A stretch of 64,000 bases of DNA from Crocinitomicaceae bacterium (GCA_018402525.1 JAGYIR010000011.1:1-64000); one strand, 5' to 3'. Shown: positions 34,750 to 45,402, numbered from the stretch's first letter. Numbers and translations are program-made. The notes: generated from the sequence alone by a model not told the origin.

Positions 34750-34774
34750 TTAATTCCCCCCAATCATTTTCCCG
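34750..34774 (+). repeat. 25 bp direct repeat, right copy
   Basis: TTAATTCCCCCCAATCATTT followed by TCCCG, 24 of 25 bases equal to 34008-34032. It lies about 30 bases upstream of the TPP riboswitch. Confidence 0.8.
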
Positions 34775-34803
34775 TCCCATAAATATTTCCTACATTTACA
34801 CAG

Positions 34804-34883
34804 TACTTTAGGGGTGCCCGTTCATTCGGCTGAGATCATACCCTTTGAACCTGATACAGTTTGTGCTGTCGTAGGGAAAAGTA
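34804..34883 (+). promoter_or_regulatory. TPP riboswitch (THI element)
   Basis: The canonical core is present: GGGGTGCCC, GGCTGAGATCATACCC, GAACCTGATACAG, a variable hairpin (CAGTTTGTGCTG) and TAGGGAA. P1 is TACTTT (34804-34809) with AAAGTA (34878-34883). It binds thiamine pyrophosphate and lowers expression of the downstream thi operon. A promoter is not clear; TACATTTA at 34791 is a weak -7 candidate. Confidence 0.96.
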
Positions 34884-34899
34884 GAAATGCGCTCTGACG

Positions 34900-34957
34900 C
34901 CATTCCTAAGGTGCATAATAGTATGTTGTACGTAATTTACACGTAAAAAAGGAATGG
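34900..34957 (+). promoter_or_regulatory. thiS: Start-codon sequestering helix of thiS
   Basis: CCATTCCT at 34900-34907 is perfectly complementary to AGGAATGG at 34950-34957, which includes the thiS ATG (34954-34956). Lying just after the TPP aptamer, this is the likely expression platform. No terminator with a T run is seen, so control is probably at translation. Confidence 0.6.
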
Positions 34958-35157
34958 AAATAAGCATCAATCATATCAAAACAACTGTTGAAGAAAATAC
35001 TTCTTTAACTGCCGTTGTCGCGACAAATTCTGGAGAGAATACCAAAGGAATCGCTGTTGCCGTCAACGAAAACGTGGTGCCCAAAAACGAGTGGGATAAC
35101 ACCATTTTACAAGAAAACGATACAATCATCATCATTAAAGCAACGCAAGGAGGGTAA
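34954..35157 (+). CDS. thiS: Sulfur carrier protein ThiS
   Basis: A 67-residue ubiquitin-like sulfur carrier ending in the required Gly-Gly (KATQGG). ThiF adenylates this C-terminus and it becomes the thiocarboxylate that ThiG uses to build the thiazole ring. The fold markers are INHIKTTVEENTSLTAVV and VNENVVPKNEWDNTIL. First gene of the operon, directly under the riboswitch. Confidence 0.95.
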   Translation: MEISINHIKTTVEENTSLTAVVATNSGENTKGIAVAVNENVVPKNEWDNTILQENDTIIIIKATQGG

Positions 35158-35177
35158 TAAATTAACAGTAAAACAAA

Positions 35178-37207
<2,030 letters not shown>

Positions 37208-37225
37208 TGGTTGGTACAGAGTTTT

Positions 37226-37259
37226 AACACAGAGGAACGGAGGAACAGAGGTCACAGAG
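37226..37259. repeat. 34 bp perfect inverted repeat, left arm
   Basis: AACACAGAGGAACGGAGGAA and 14 more bases; the exact inverse is at 37682-37715. The units (CAGAG, GGAGG) resemble a CTCTGTG variant of the CTCTGCG blocks. It starts 18 bases after thiC. A second motif, CCTTTGTGCCCTTGTGGTT, follows at 37270. Confidence 0.9.
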
Positions 37260-37327
37260 TTTTGAAATCCTTTGTGCCCTTGTGGTTAAACCTACAATAA
37301 TTGATAAACAAATTAAAAGTTAGAATT

Positions 37328-37666
37328 ATGAAAAATATAAAACTAATAGTGCTCACAACAATGACAATGCTGTTTCTAGGAATGGGAAATGTCAATGCGC
37401 AGGAAGAACCTTCAAAAACAGTCATTATTCGAGTTACAGAAGGCAGTAGTAGCAGTGCTGTGAAACTTGGACTTGTAACAATTGATGCAGAAGGAAATAC
37501 AAATGCGATAGTTTTGGAAAAGGGACATGATTTAGATGTCTCAGCAAGTAATGGGGCGCTAATTCAAAAAGAGATTGAGAAATGGAAGCAAGAAGGATAT
37601 GAAATAAAGCATTTTTCAACTTCTGGAGAGACAATATTTCGTACAATGATCATATTGGAAAAGTAG
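37328..37666 (+). CDS. Small secreted protein inside the thi operon
   Basis: A 112-residue protein from ATG 37328, with a signal peptide (MKNIKLIVLTTMTMLFLGMG to NVNAQ). The mature ~85 residues have strands (TVIIRVTEG, GLVTIDAEGN) and a C-terminal helix. I recognise no family and see no thiamine link. The gene sits between thiC and the thiE-like gene, exactly enclosed by a perfect 34 bp inverted repeat, so it looks like an inserted cassette. Confidence 0.7.
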   Translation: MKNIKLIVLTTMTMLFLGMGNVNAQEEPSKTVIIRVTEGSSSSAVKLGLVTIDAEGNTNAIVLEKGHDLDVSASNGALIQKEIEKWKQEGYEIKHFSTSGETIFRTMIILEK

Positions 37667-37681
37667 AACGCTTTTATTCTC

Positions 37682-37715
37682 CTCTGTGACCTCTGTTCCT
37701 CCGTTCCTCTGTGTT
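37682..37715. repeat. 34 bp perfect inverted repeat, right arm
   Basis: CTCTGTGACCTCTGTTCCTC and 14 more bases, the exact inverse of 37226-37259. It ends 19 bases before the next thi gene. Confidence 0.9.
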
Positions 37716-37734
37716 TAAATTAAAATAGGAATCA

Positions 37735-38319
37735 ATGCTCATAGTTATTTCATATCCTGAAGCACCCGCAAACGAAGCATCCCGCATCAATCAACTATTC
37801 GATTCGGGAATGCAGCTGTTTCACCTTCGGAAGCCCCACGCAACGAAAGAGGAAGTGAGATTATTACTGAACGAAATTAACCCCGAATACAGAAAAGGTG
37901 TTGTTTTGAACCAGTTTTACGAGTTGTCAGAAGAATTTGGAATGAACAGATTTCATTTTTCAACGGACAAAAGAAATAGAAGTAAGCACAACGCTTGGAA
38001 CAAAGATGGAAACATCCTTTCGACTTCCACGCATGAATTGAAAGAATACACATCGCTTGAAAGTTGTTTTGACTATGCGTTTTTAAGTCCAGTTTTCGAT
38101 AGTATTTCGAAGCCATTGTACAAAAAAGTGCAGTTTGAGATAAAAGAAAAAACGAACGTCAAATTGATAGCGCTGGGTGGAATAACAGCAACGAATTGCA
38201 ATGAAGTTAAGCGACTTGGATGCGATGGAATAGCAGTACTAGGAGGAATCTGGCAACAACAACATCCAGTGGAATCCTTCAAAGAAATAAAAAGAGTATG
38301 GAATATACACGATCAATAG
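37735..38319 (+). CDS. Thiamine phosphate synthase-like protein (TenI/ThiE fold)
   Basis: A 194-residue TIM-barrel protein related to ThiE and TenI. It has MQLFHLRKPHATKEEV, FDYAFLSPVFDSISK and LIALGGITATNCNEVKRLG (phosphate loop). The second, more typical ThiE is encoded at 39040. This copy lacks the full pyrophosphate-binding TxT loop and may instead be a TenI-type thiazole tautomerase. Its end overlaps thiD by 22 bases. Confidence 0.85.
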   Translation: MLIVISYPEAPANEASRINQLFDSGMQLFHLRKPHATKEEVRLLLNEINPEYRKGVVLNQFYELSEEFGMNRFHFSTDKRNRSKHNAWNKDGNILSTSTHELKEYTSLESCFDYAFLSPVFDSISKPLYKKVQFEIKEKTNVKLIALGGITATNCNEVKRLGCDGIAVLGGIWQQQHPVESFKEIKRVWNIHDQ

Positions 38320-39050
38320 TAATTAGTATCGCAGGTTTCGACCCAACGGGCGGAGCGGGAGTGCTGGCGGACATCAAAACGATTGAGCAAAACAATTGCC
38401 TCGGCTTTGGTGTGTTGACATCAACGACCATTCAAACGGAATTTGAAGTCATCGGCGTAAATTGGTTGTCGCAAGAGGAAATTCTCAATCAGCTGAATCC
38501 ATTGTTGGAGCATTACGCCGTGAAAGCGGTGAAGATTGGAATTGTCAATCAACTGTCTACACTCAAAGCAATTTGCCTGCGGGTTCGAGAAGTCAATCCA
38601 GAAATCTACATTGTTTGGGATCCAATTCTCGTCGCGACATCGGGCAAACCATTTCTAGAAAACGTCACCAAAGAAGAGCTAGAAGATGTTCTTTCATTGA
38701 TTGACTTAATCACTCCAAATACGTTGGAAGCTATTGAGTTAGGTGGAATGGAAAACGAGATCGAAAGCGCACGTGAATTGCTAAAAATGACGAACGTTTT
38801 ATTGAAAGGTGGACACTCCACAATCGATCAGGGAACCGACATTTTGTTCTACGAAGACAAGGAAGTACGCATTGAATCGGAGTTAAAAGAATACCACGAC
38901 AAGCACGGAACAGGATGTATTCTCGCTTCTGCGATTACCGCAAACATCGCCAAAGGAACGAGTTTAATTCAATCCTGCCGAAACGCAAAGCAATACTTGG
39001 AGACAACAGCAAATTCTAACGCACAACGATTGGCATATCATGTTCAGTAG
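38298..39050 (+). CDS. thiD: Hydroxymethylpyrimidine/phosphomethylpyrimidine kinase
   Basis: A 250-residue ribokinase-like enzyme that phosphorylates HMP and HMP-P. Start ATG 38298 gives the typical VISIAGFDPTGGAGVLADIK; a longer frame upstream lies within the previous gene. IYIVWDPILVATSGKPF, LITPNTLEAIEL and the C-terminal DKHGTGCILASAITA anion hole are clear. It overlaps both flanking genes, so the middle of the operon is tightly coupled. Confidence 0.95.
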   Translation: MEYTRSIVISIAGFDPTGGAGVLADIKTIEQNNCLGFGVLTSTTIQTEFEVIGVNWLSQEEILNQLNPLLEHYAVKAVKIGIVNQLSTLKAICLRVREVNPEIYIVWDPILVATSGKPFLENVTKEELEDVLSLIDLITPNTLEAIELGGMENEIESARELLKMTNVLLKGGHSTIDQGTDILFYEDKEVRIESELKEYHDKHGTGCILASAITANIAKGTSLIQSCRNAKQYLETTANSNAQRLAYHVQ

Positions 39051-39681
39051 ATTACATTACATATCGCAGGGAGAAACGTCTCAAGAGCAACTCAACAACA
39101 TCAAAAATGCGTTGAATGCTGGTTGCGACTGGATTCAATTGCGTTTCAAGGAGAAGGACGAGCTTTCCTCAAATTACTTCGCCGAGAAAGTGAAATTGGA
39201 ATGTGAACGCTATTATGCGTCACTGATCATCAACGATTTTGCGGACATCGCCAAGCGCGTGGATGCAGATGGTGTGCATGTTGGATTGGGAGATACATCA
39301 GTAAGTGAAGTGCGAGAGATTATCGGTCCAAATGGAATAATAGGAGGGACGGCGAATACTTTTGAACACGTATTACAACGTTTCAGCGAGCGCTGTGATT
39401 ACGTGGGATTAGGGCCATATCGCTTTACAGAAACGAAAAAGAACTTAAGTCCAATTTTGGGCATTGAAGGGTATCAAGATATTGCCAGTCGATTGAAAGA
39501 AATGGGCGTTACAATTCCAATCTTCGCCATTGGCGGAATAGAACTGGAAGATGTGGAAGGCTTGATGGTAGCGGGAATTCACGGCGTTGCATTGTCAGGT
39601 GGAATCACGCATGCGACAGATAGAAAAGAATTTATAAATCAGATGAATAAGGCACTGAATGGAAAAGTTAAAAATAGCTGA
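39040..39681 (+). CDS. thiE: Thiamine phosphate synthase
   Basis: A 213-residue TIM-barrel enzyme that couples HMP-PP to the thiazole phosphate. [63 protein letters not shown] and [15 protein letters not shown] are the ThiE blocks. It starts within the thiD end (11-base overlap) and ends within the thiG start (23-base overlap). Confidence 0.95.
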   Translation: MFSRLHYISQGETSQEQLNNIKNALNAGCDWIQLRFKEKDELSSNYFAEKVKLECERYYASLIINDFADIAKRVDADGVHVGLGDTSVSEVREIIGPNGIIGGTANTFEHVLQRFSERCDYVGLGPYRFTETKKNLSPILGIEGYQDIASRLKEMGVTIPIFAIGGIELEDVEGLMVAGIHGVALSGGITHATDRKEFINQMNKALNGKVKNS

Positions 39682-40429
39682 TAAGGAATTTATTTCGCGT
39701 TTGTTCTTGGGGACAGGGAAATTTGGATCTTCTGAATTGATGGAGCAAGCAATTTTGAGTTCTGAGAGTGAATTGGTGACAGTGGCACTAAAACGCGTCG
39801 ATTTGGAGACAGATACGGACGCTATTTTGTCGCATTTGAATCACCCACGCATTAATTTATTGCCAAATACTTCAGGAGCACGTAATGCCAAAGAAGCGGT
39901 GTTTGCAGCACAATTGGCACGAGAAGCTTTGGAAACGAACTGGTTGAAACTGGAAATTCACCCCGATCCAAAATACTTATTGCCAGACGCCATTGAAACA
40001 CTCAAAGCGACGGAAGAATTAGCAAAATTGGGATTCATCATCTTGCCGTACATTCACGCTGATCCAGTGTTGTGCAAGCAATTAGAAGACGCAGGAACAG
40101 CAGCTGTCATGCCGTTGGGAGCGCCAATCGGAACAAACAAAGGACTTCGCACCAGCGACTTTTTGGAAATCATCATCGAGCAGAGTAAAGTCCCAGTGAT
40201 TGTCGATGCGGGAATTGGAGCGCCTTCGCATGCGGCATACGCGATGGAACTTGGAGCAGACGCCGTGTTGGTCAATACAGCAATCGCAGTGGCAGGAAAT
40301 CCAGTGGAAATGGCACAGGCGTTTAAATTGGCAGTAGAAGCAGGAAGAATGGCATACGAAGCAAAATTAGGAAAAGTACAGAATTCAGCAGTGGCGAGTA
40401 GTCCGTTGACGAGTTTTTTAAACGATTAA
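39659..40429 (+). CDS. thiG: Thiazole synthase
   Basis: A 256-residue TIM-barrel enzyme that forms the thiazole phosphate from deoxyxylulose phosphate, dehydroglycine and ThiS-thiocarboxylate. [16 protein letters not shown] is the N-terminal signature; [20 protein letters not shown], the catalytic Lys region [15 protein letters not shown], and [20 protein letters not shown] are intact. The partners ThiS, ThiH and ThiF are in the same operon. Confidence 0.97.
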   Translation: MEKLKIADKEFISRLFLGTGKFGSSELMEQAILSSESELVTVALKRVDLETDTDAILSHLNHPRINLLPNTSGARNAKEAVFAAQLAREALETNWLKLEIHPDPKYLLPDAIETLKATEELAKLGFIILPYIHADPVLCKQLEDAGTAAVMPLGAPIGTNKGLRTSDFLEIIIEQSKVPVIVDAGIGAPSHAAYAMELGADAVLVNTAIAVAGNPVEMAQAFKLAVEAGRMAYEAKLGKVQNSAVASSPLTSFLND

Positions 40430-40433
40430 GTAC

Positions 40434-40500
40434 CCATTGTCTCTGCGGGACTCTGCGCAAAACCTCTGCGTACCTCTGCGAGAAAGAAAATTATAATACA
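40434..40500. repeat. Degenerate CTCTGCG repeat block B (upstream of GxxExxY)
   Basis: Four CTCTGCG units at 10-13 base steps, ending CTCTGCGAGAAAGAAAAT and then AATACA. The tail resembles the tail of block C, so the two blocks are in direct orientation around the GxxExxY gene. Confidence 0.85.
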
Positions 40501-40564
40501 GTGTAAAATAAGTGATAATATTTTCTAACTTAATATAGAATTGTTAACCACAAAACACTAAAAA

Positions 40565-40942
40565 ATGACTGAAAATGATTTGTCCTATTCGATTCGAGGA
40601 GCTGCTTTTAAAGTACATTCGATATTAGGACCGGGTTTATTAGAGTCGGTTTATGAAGCCGCTTTAATGTGTGAATTGAAGAAAAAAGGATTAGAAGTTC
40701 ATTCTCAAGTTAGAGTACCAGCTTATTATGAAGATATAAAATTGGATTTAGGATTTAGAATAGATTTACTGGTGAATAATAAAGTTATAATAGAATTAAA
40801 GTCGGTGGAATCTCTTACAGGAGTTCATTTTAAACAAGTACAAACGTATTTGAAGTTGACTGATATTAAACTTGGCCTTCTAATAAATTTTAATTCCTTA
40901 CCACTTAGAGAGTCAATACACAGAATCGTAAATAATTTGTAA
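40565..40942 (+). CDS. GxxExxY protein (PD-(D/E)xK-like)
   Basis: A 125-residue protein. The GxxExxY motif is GLLESVY at residues ~24-30, after SIRGAAFKVHSILGPG. A PD-(D/E)xK-like core follows: the acidic residue in LGFRIDLLVNN and the ELK in KVIIELKSVESL. Relatives are placed in a PD-(D/E)xK nuclease superfamily family; catalysis is not proven. It has no thiamine role and sits in the thiG-thiH gap between two CTCTGCG blocks. A truncated second copy is at 35178. Confidence 0.88.
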   Translation: MTENDLSYSIRGAAFKVHSILGPGLLESVYEAALMCELKKKGLEVHSQVRVPAYYEDIKLDLGFRIDLLVNNKVIIELKSVESLTGVHFKQVQTYLKLTDIKLGLLINFNSLPLRESIHRIVNNL

Positions 40943-41000
40943 TTATGAGTAGTTTTTTTGTAGCCTGTTTCGAGCAACCGCGAGAAAATAATACGATCTC

Positions 41001-41105
41001 CTTCTCTGCGTCCCTCTGCGAAAATCTTTGCGTACACCAAACAAACACTTCCTCTGCGTTTCTCAGCGAATTCCTCTGCGAGCCTCTGCGAGAAAAAACA
41101 ATACA
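41001..41105. repeat. Degenerate CTCTGCG repeat block C (downstream of GxxExxY)
   Basis: Seven units (CTCTGCG, CTTTGCG, CTCAGCG) with irregular spacing, ending CTCTGCGAGAAAAAACAA and TACA right before the thiH start. Not CRISPR-like: no uniform repeat and no spacers. Confidence 0.85.
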
Positions 41106-42230
41106 ATGGTAATGAGTTCCTTCAAACAAATATTCGACACATACAACTGGGATGAAGTAAAAACATCGATCTATTCAAAAACGGAAGCTGATGTCCTGCG
41201 TGCTATTCAATCCAATCGACCGGATTTAGAAGATTTCAAAGCAATGATTTCCCCAGCAGGCGAGAAGTACATTGAAGAAATGGCACAAAAATCCAGTCAG
41301 TTGACACAAAAGCGCTTTGGAAAAACCATGCAGATGTACGCACCGATGTATTTAAGCAACGAATGCAATAATATTTGTACGTATTGCGGATTCAGCCTCG
41401 ATAATAAAATCAAACGGAGAACGCTCACTGATAAAGAGATCCTGCAAGAAGTCGAGGTGCTGAAAAATCATGGATTCAATCACATTTTATTGGTGACAGG
41501 CGAAGCGAATCACACCGTCCATACAAAGTATTTTCTAAATGCCATCAAGTTGATTAAATCGAAGTTTGCGAATATTTCCATTGAAGTACAACCGTTGGAA
41601 CAAGATGAATACGAACAATTGCACGAAGCAGGAGTTTACGCTGTATTGGTCTACCAGGAAACGTATCACAGAGAAGTGTATAAACAATACCATCCAAAAG
41701 GAAAGAAATCGAATTTCGATTACCGACTAGAAACCCCAGATAGATTAGGAAGAGCGAACATTCACAAAATTGGTATCGGGGCGTTATTGGGACTGGAAGA
41801 TTGGCGTGTGGAATCCTTTTTCACGGCCTTACACCTCGATTACCTTCAAAAAACTTACTGGAAGACTAAATACTCGATTTCCTTTCCAAGGATGAGACCA
41901 GCAGAGGGAATCATAGAACCAAACGTGATTGTCTCGGATAAAAATCTTGTGCAATTATTGACAGCGTATCGAATTTTCAATGAAGATGTCGAATTGTCTA
42001 TTTCAACACGCGAATCAGAGCATTTTAGAAACAATGTTATTCCATTGGGCGTGACATCGATGAGCGCCGGGTCTAAAACGAATCCTGGAGGTTACTCAGT
42101 AGATGTCGAATCACTGGAGCAATTTGAAATCAGCGATGAACGAAGCATTGAGGAAATGACAAAAGTCATTCAATCGGCAGGGTATGAGCCGGTTTTCAAA
42201 GATTGGGACCAACAATTTTCAGTGCAATGA
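41106..42230 (+). CDS. thiH: 2-iminoacetate synthase ThiH
   Basis: A 374-residue radical SAM enzyme that cleaves tyrosine to dehydroglycine for the thiazole ring. The cluster motif CNNICTYCGF (C-x3-C-x2-C) follows PMYLSNE. HILLVTGEANH, VYQETYHREVYKQYHPKGKK and the C-terminal SAGSKTNPGGYS are family blocks. I take ATG 41106 (another ATG is two codons later); the frame upstream runs into the repeat block. It overlaps thiF by four bases. Confidence 0.96.
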   Translation: MVMSSFKQIFDTYNWDEVKTSIYSKTEADVLRAIQSNRPDLEDFKAMISPAGEKYIEEMAQKSSQLTQKRFGKTMQMYAPMYLSNECNNICTYCGFSLDNKIKRRTLTDKEILQEVEVLKNHGFNHILLVTGEANHTVHTKYFLNAIKLIKSKFANISIEVQPLEQDEYEQLHEAGVYAVLVYQETYHREVYKQYHPKGKKSNFDYRLETPDRLGRANIHKIGIGALLGLEDWRVESFFTALHLDYLQKTYWKTKYSISFPRMRPAEGIIEPNVIVSDKNLVQLLTAYRIFNEDVELSISTRESEHFRNNVIPLGVTSMSAGSKTNPGGYSVDVESLEQFEISDERSIEEMTKVIQSAGYEPVFKDWDQQFSVQ

Positions 42231-42937
42231 TAGGGAAGGAGGAATTCGGTCGTTTCGAGAAACAAATGGTACTGGAGGAAATAGGTATCATGGGGCAAGT
42301 CAAATTGAAAGAAGCCAAAGTTGCCGTTGTTGGTGCGGGTGGATTGGGATGTCCCGTCTTGCAATACCTGAACAGTATGGGGGTAGGCACACTTGGTCTT
42401 ATCGATTTTGATACTGTCCAAGAATCGAATCTACACCGCCAAATTTTGTACTCTTCAGAAGAGGTTGGTAAATCAAAAATTGAGTGCGCAACACAGCGAT
42501 TAAAAACACAGAATCCCTATACGACACTCAATGAACACAATTTCGTGCTCACAGAAGAAAACGCGGAAGAAATTCTATCTCAATACGATATCGTTGTCGA
42601 CGGCTGTGATAATTTCCTTACCCGCTACATTGTCAACGATACCTGCGTGAAGATTGGGAAACCGTTGATTTATGGAAGTATTCTCGGCTTTGAGGGGCAG
42701 CTATCAACATTCAACTACAAAGGAAGTAAGAACCTCCGCGATATTTTTCCAGAACCTCCAAACCCTGAAGATGTCCCTAACTGTTCAGAAAATGGCGTCC
42801 TTGGTAGCTTTCCGGGAATCATAGGTACGATGATGGCGCAAGAAGCGGTAAAAGTGATTTTGGATTTGGATGTCCTCGCAAATCAGTTATTGATTTTTAA
42901 TACAAAGGATTGGAACTTAACGAAGATTAAGTTTTGA
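42227..42937 (+). CDS. thiF: ThiF/MoeB/HesA-type adenylyltransferase
   Basis: A 236-residue E1-like enzyme that adenylates the C-terminal Gly of ThiS. The ATP loop is VVGAGGLGCPVLQYLNSMGV, then LIDFDTVQESNLHRQILY and the DGCDNFLTRYIVND region; the crossover loop is NCSENGVLGSFPGIIG. ATG 42227 overlaps the thiH stop (ATGA); an in-frame TTG further upstream lies within thiH. The usual four-Cys zinc site is not complete. Last gene of the operon. Confidence 0.92.
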   Translation: MIGKEEFGRFEKQMVLEEIGIMGQVKLKEAKVAVVGAGGLGCPVLQYLNSMGVGTLGLIDFDTVQESNLHRQILYSSEEVGKSKIECATQRLKTQNPYTTLNEHNFVLTEENAEEILSQYDIVVDGCDNFLTRYIVNDTCVKIGKPLIYGSILGFEGQLSTFNYKGSKNLRDIFPEPPNPEDVPNCSENGVLGSFPGIIGTMMAQEAVKVILDLDVLANQLLIFNTKDWNLTKIKF

Positions 42938-42938
42938 A

Positions 42939-42974
42939 TTTAGAGTTATGTGTTTAGAATCATCCCACTCTAAA
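42939..42974. terminator. Possible bidirectional hairpin between thiF and DUF5683
   Basis: TTTAGAGT pairs with ACTCTAAA across a 20-base loop. It lies between convergent genes but lacks a clear T run, so this is a weak candidate. Confidence 0.3.
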
Positions 42975-42984
42975 CTCTTAATTC

Positions 42985-43554
42985 TCAATTAAAGGACAAG
43001 CTCAGCCTCAATCCCGCTGTCCGATAATCCATCAAAACAGGATCCATGCGCAACGTAAGATCTGGGGAGATATCGAATGAAACAAAATGTGCCTCGACAC
43101 CAGCATCAATGACTTGCAGAAGATAAACAAATCCAACTGCTAGAATTGCTAAGTCCCTGCGACGGATACTTTGCTCGTACAATTGTAAGACGCCCTGATC
43201 ATCGTAGCTGCTCCATTGTGGATCGCCTAATTGACCTTCGAGACGAAGTGTATACTCATTACGAAGCGATTTTTGGCGTTGCTGATTACTGATAAGCCAA
43301 TAAGTTGTTCCACCTAGTCCAGCGTAAATCAACGGTACTTTCCAAAACGCCTTCTTTTTGCCTTTTGGCATCGCAAGGTGATTGTAAATTTGTCCTGCAC
43401 CAGGAAGCGCTGCAGAAAGTATCACAGCAGTTTTTATGGAGTGCCCGCGAACAGTGTCCTCTACTTCAATGGTTAATGAATCAACGGGTGTTTCATCTTG
43501 GGCAATGCAAGAAAAGGCTAGAAAAAAAAGGAGTATGGTGATTCCCTTTATCAT
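42985..43554 (-). CDS. DUF5683 protein
   Basis: A 189-residue exported or membrane protein. Signal-like N-terminus (MIKGITILLFFLAFSCIAQ), then the DUF5683 core: SIKTAVILSAALPGAGQIYNH, FWKVPLIYAGLGGTTYW and RRRDLAILAVGFVYLLQVIDAGVEAHF. Function unknown, but in Bacteroidota the gene is regularly next to parB, as here (four-base overlap). Three hydrophobic segments suggest a membrane location. Confidence 0.88.
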   Translation of the reverse strand: MIKGITILLFFLAFSCIAQDETPVDSLTIEVEDTVRGHSIKTAVILSAALPGAGQIYNHLAMPKGKKKAFWKVPLIYAGLGGTTYWLISNQQRQKSLRNEYTLRLEGQLGDPQWSSYDDQGVLQLYEQSIRRRDLAILAVGFVYLLQVIDAGVEAHFVSFDISPDLTLRMDPVLMDYRTAGLRLSLSFN

Positions 43555-44468
43555 TTATTGAGTAGTTCCATAATTCGATTAAAATCGACTTGGGAATTGA
43601 AATTTAAAATGATTTTACCACTGCCATTCTGCGCTTTCTTGATTTCAACCTTCGTAGAAAGTCGATCGCTTAAATGTTCTTTCAGCGTGAATTCATTCTC
43701 AGAAATCTTAGGACTTGAGGTCGAAGTACTGGTCGATTTAGAAACACTTTCTGGTGATTTTATTTCCTCACCTCTCAACAATGCTTCAATTTCACGTACG
43801 GATAAATTTTCATCGACAACACGTTTAAATAGAGCAACTTGTGTATCCTCATCTCCAGCAGAGACTAAAGCACGTGCATGTCCCATTGTGATCAAGTGAT
43901 TCTTAACTCCAGCTTGAATATCAGCAGGCAATTTCAACAAACGCAAATGATTCGTAATACTTGAGCGACTCTTTGCAATTTTTTGGCTAAGTTGTTCTTG
44001 CGTAAGATCACACTCCTCAATCAAACGGTGGTAGGAGAGAGCGACTTCAATTGGATTTAAATCCTCACGTTGAATGTTTTCTACCAATGCCATTTCTAGC
44101 ATCGTTTGATCGTTCGCAATGCGAATGTATGCAGGGACTTCTGTCAATCCAGCTAATTGCGACGCTCTAAATCGACGTTCACCAGAAATTAATTGATATT
44201 TATCGCGACCGAGTTTACGCACTGTCAACGGTTGAATGATTCCATGCGTTTTAATCGATGCACTTAATTCTTGTAAGGCTTCTTTTTCAAAATTTGAACG
44301 TGGATTGAAAGGATTGGCTTCAATACTTGAAATAGCGATACTGGCGATTGATCCAACAATCCCCGAACTTCCGTTGTTTGACGTGATATCAGTTTCAGAA
44401 CTCTCCAGTAATGCACTTAATCCTTTCCCCAATGCTGATCGCTTTTTCGTGTTAGAGCTCATCTCCAA
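43551..44468 (-). CDS. parB: Chromosome partition protein ParB
   Basis: A 305-residue ParB/Spo0J CTPase and parS-binding protein. The N-terminal domain has ALGKGLSALL, IKTHGIIQPLTVRKLG and LISGERRFRASQLAGL (CTP-binding box); ENIQREDLNPIEVALSYH and the HTH SQKIAKSRSSITNHLRLLKL follow. A Ser/Thr-rich linker leads to the C-terminal dimerisation domain. It overlaps parA by 17 bases. I saw no obvious palindromic parS site in the window. Confidence 0.95.
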   Translation of the reverse strand: MEMSSNTKKRSALGKGLSALLESSETDITSNNGSSGIVGSIASIAISSIEANPFNPRSNFEKEALQELSASIKTHGIIQPLTVRKLGRDKYQLISGERRFRASQLAGLTEVPAYIRIANDQTMLEMALVENIQREDLNPIEVALSYHRLIEECDLTQEQLSQKIAKSRSSITNHLRLLKLPADIQAGVKNHLITMGHARALVSAGDEDTQVALFKRVVDENLSVREIEALLRGEEIKSPESVSKSTSTSTSSPKISENEFTLKEHLSDRLSTKVEIKKAQNGSGKIILNFNSQVDFNRIMELLNK

Positions 44469-45264
44469 TGTTTATTTTTTTATCCTCGTTAGCAATTTTC
44501 GTGAGGTTGTTTTTCTGCAACAATTCACGTGTTAAATTCAAATAGTTGATAGCACCCTTGCTTCCTGCGTCATGCATGATGATGGTTTCGCCATAACTCG
44601 GCGCTTCTCCCAATTTCGTGTTTCTGTGAATCACCGTGTCAAATACAATCTCTTGAAAGTGCATTTTCACTTCTTCCACCACTTGATTTGCCAATCGAAG
44701 ACGTGTATCGTACATCGTTAACAAAATCCCTTCAATCTCTAAGTCCGTATTCAAGCGGCCTTGAACGATTTTAATGGTATTCAATAATTTTCCTAATCCT
44801 TCCAATGCAAAGTATTCGCATTGTACTGGCACCATGACTGAATCTGCTGCTGTCAAGGCATTTACAGTGATTAAACCAAGAGAAGGAGAACAATCAATAA
44901 TGATGAAATCGTAATCGTCCTTGATTTTTTCCAGTGCGAATTTCAATTTATGCTCTCTGTTCGGAAGATTGATCATTTCCAATTCTGCACCTACCAAATC
45001 AATGTGAGAAGGAAGGATGTATAAATTTGGATTGTCTGTTTTGATAATCAACTCCGCTGGATCAGCATCATTGATTAAGCAATCGTAAATATTTTTCGTG
45101 TTTTTTGGATCCAATCCAACACCTGAAGTGGCATTCGCCTGTGGGTCAGCGTCTATGATCAGCGTTTTGTATTCCAAAACACCTAAACACCCACACAAAT
45201 TAATGGTAGTGGTAGTTTTTCCAACCCCTCCTTTCTGATTCGCAATCGCTATAATTTTACCCAT
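44452..45264 (-). CDS. parA: Chromosome partition ATPase ParA (Soj)
   Basis: A 270-residue Walker-type ATPase that moves ParB-bound origin DNA. The deviant Walker A is NQKGGVGKTTTTINL, Walker A' is LIDADPQANATSGVG, and Walker B is FIIIDCSPSLGL. It has no N-terminal HTH, so it is of the chromosomal type. First gene of the parA-parB-DUF5683 operon. Confidence 0.96.
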   Translation of the reverse strand: MGKIIAIANQKGGVGKTTTTINLCGCLGVLEYKTLIIDADPQANATSGVGLDPKNTKNIYDCLINDADPAELIIKTDNPNLYILPSHIDLVGAELEMINLPNREHKLKFALEKIKDDYDFIIIDCSPSLGLITVNALTAADSVMVPVQCEYFALEGLGKLLNTIKIVQGRLNTDLEIEGILLTMYDTRLRLANQVVEEVKMHFQEIVFDTVIHRNTKLGEAPSYGETIIMHDAGSKGAINYLNLTRELLQKNNLTKIANEDKKINIGDEL

Positions 45265-45402
45265 TCATTGTAAATTGAAGCCTAAAGATACGCTAATTGG
45301 TCGTTTAAATCGCCAAAATGTGTAAGGAGTTATCAACGGTTTTTGTGTGGAAACAATGTTGACAACGTTGAATTAATTCGTAAGAAAGTGTATTCGATTG
45401 AA

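Noticed and set aside
40434-41105. CTCTGCG blocks as a CRISPR array
   Set aside because: Units are 7 bases, vary in sequence and spacing, have no spacers of uniform length and no cas genes nearby.
42985-45264. parS sites near parAB
   Set aside because: I looked for palindromes of the TTCACGTGAA type around the genes and saw none; they probably lie elsewhere.
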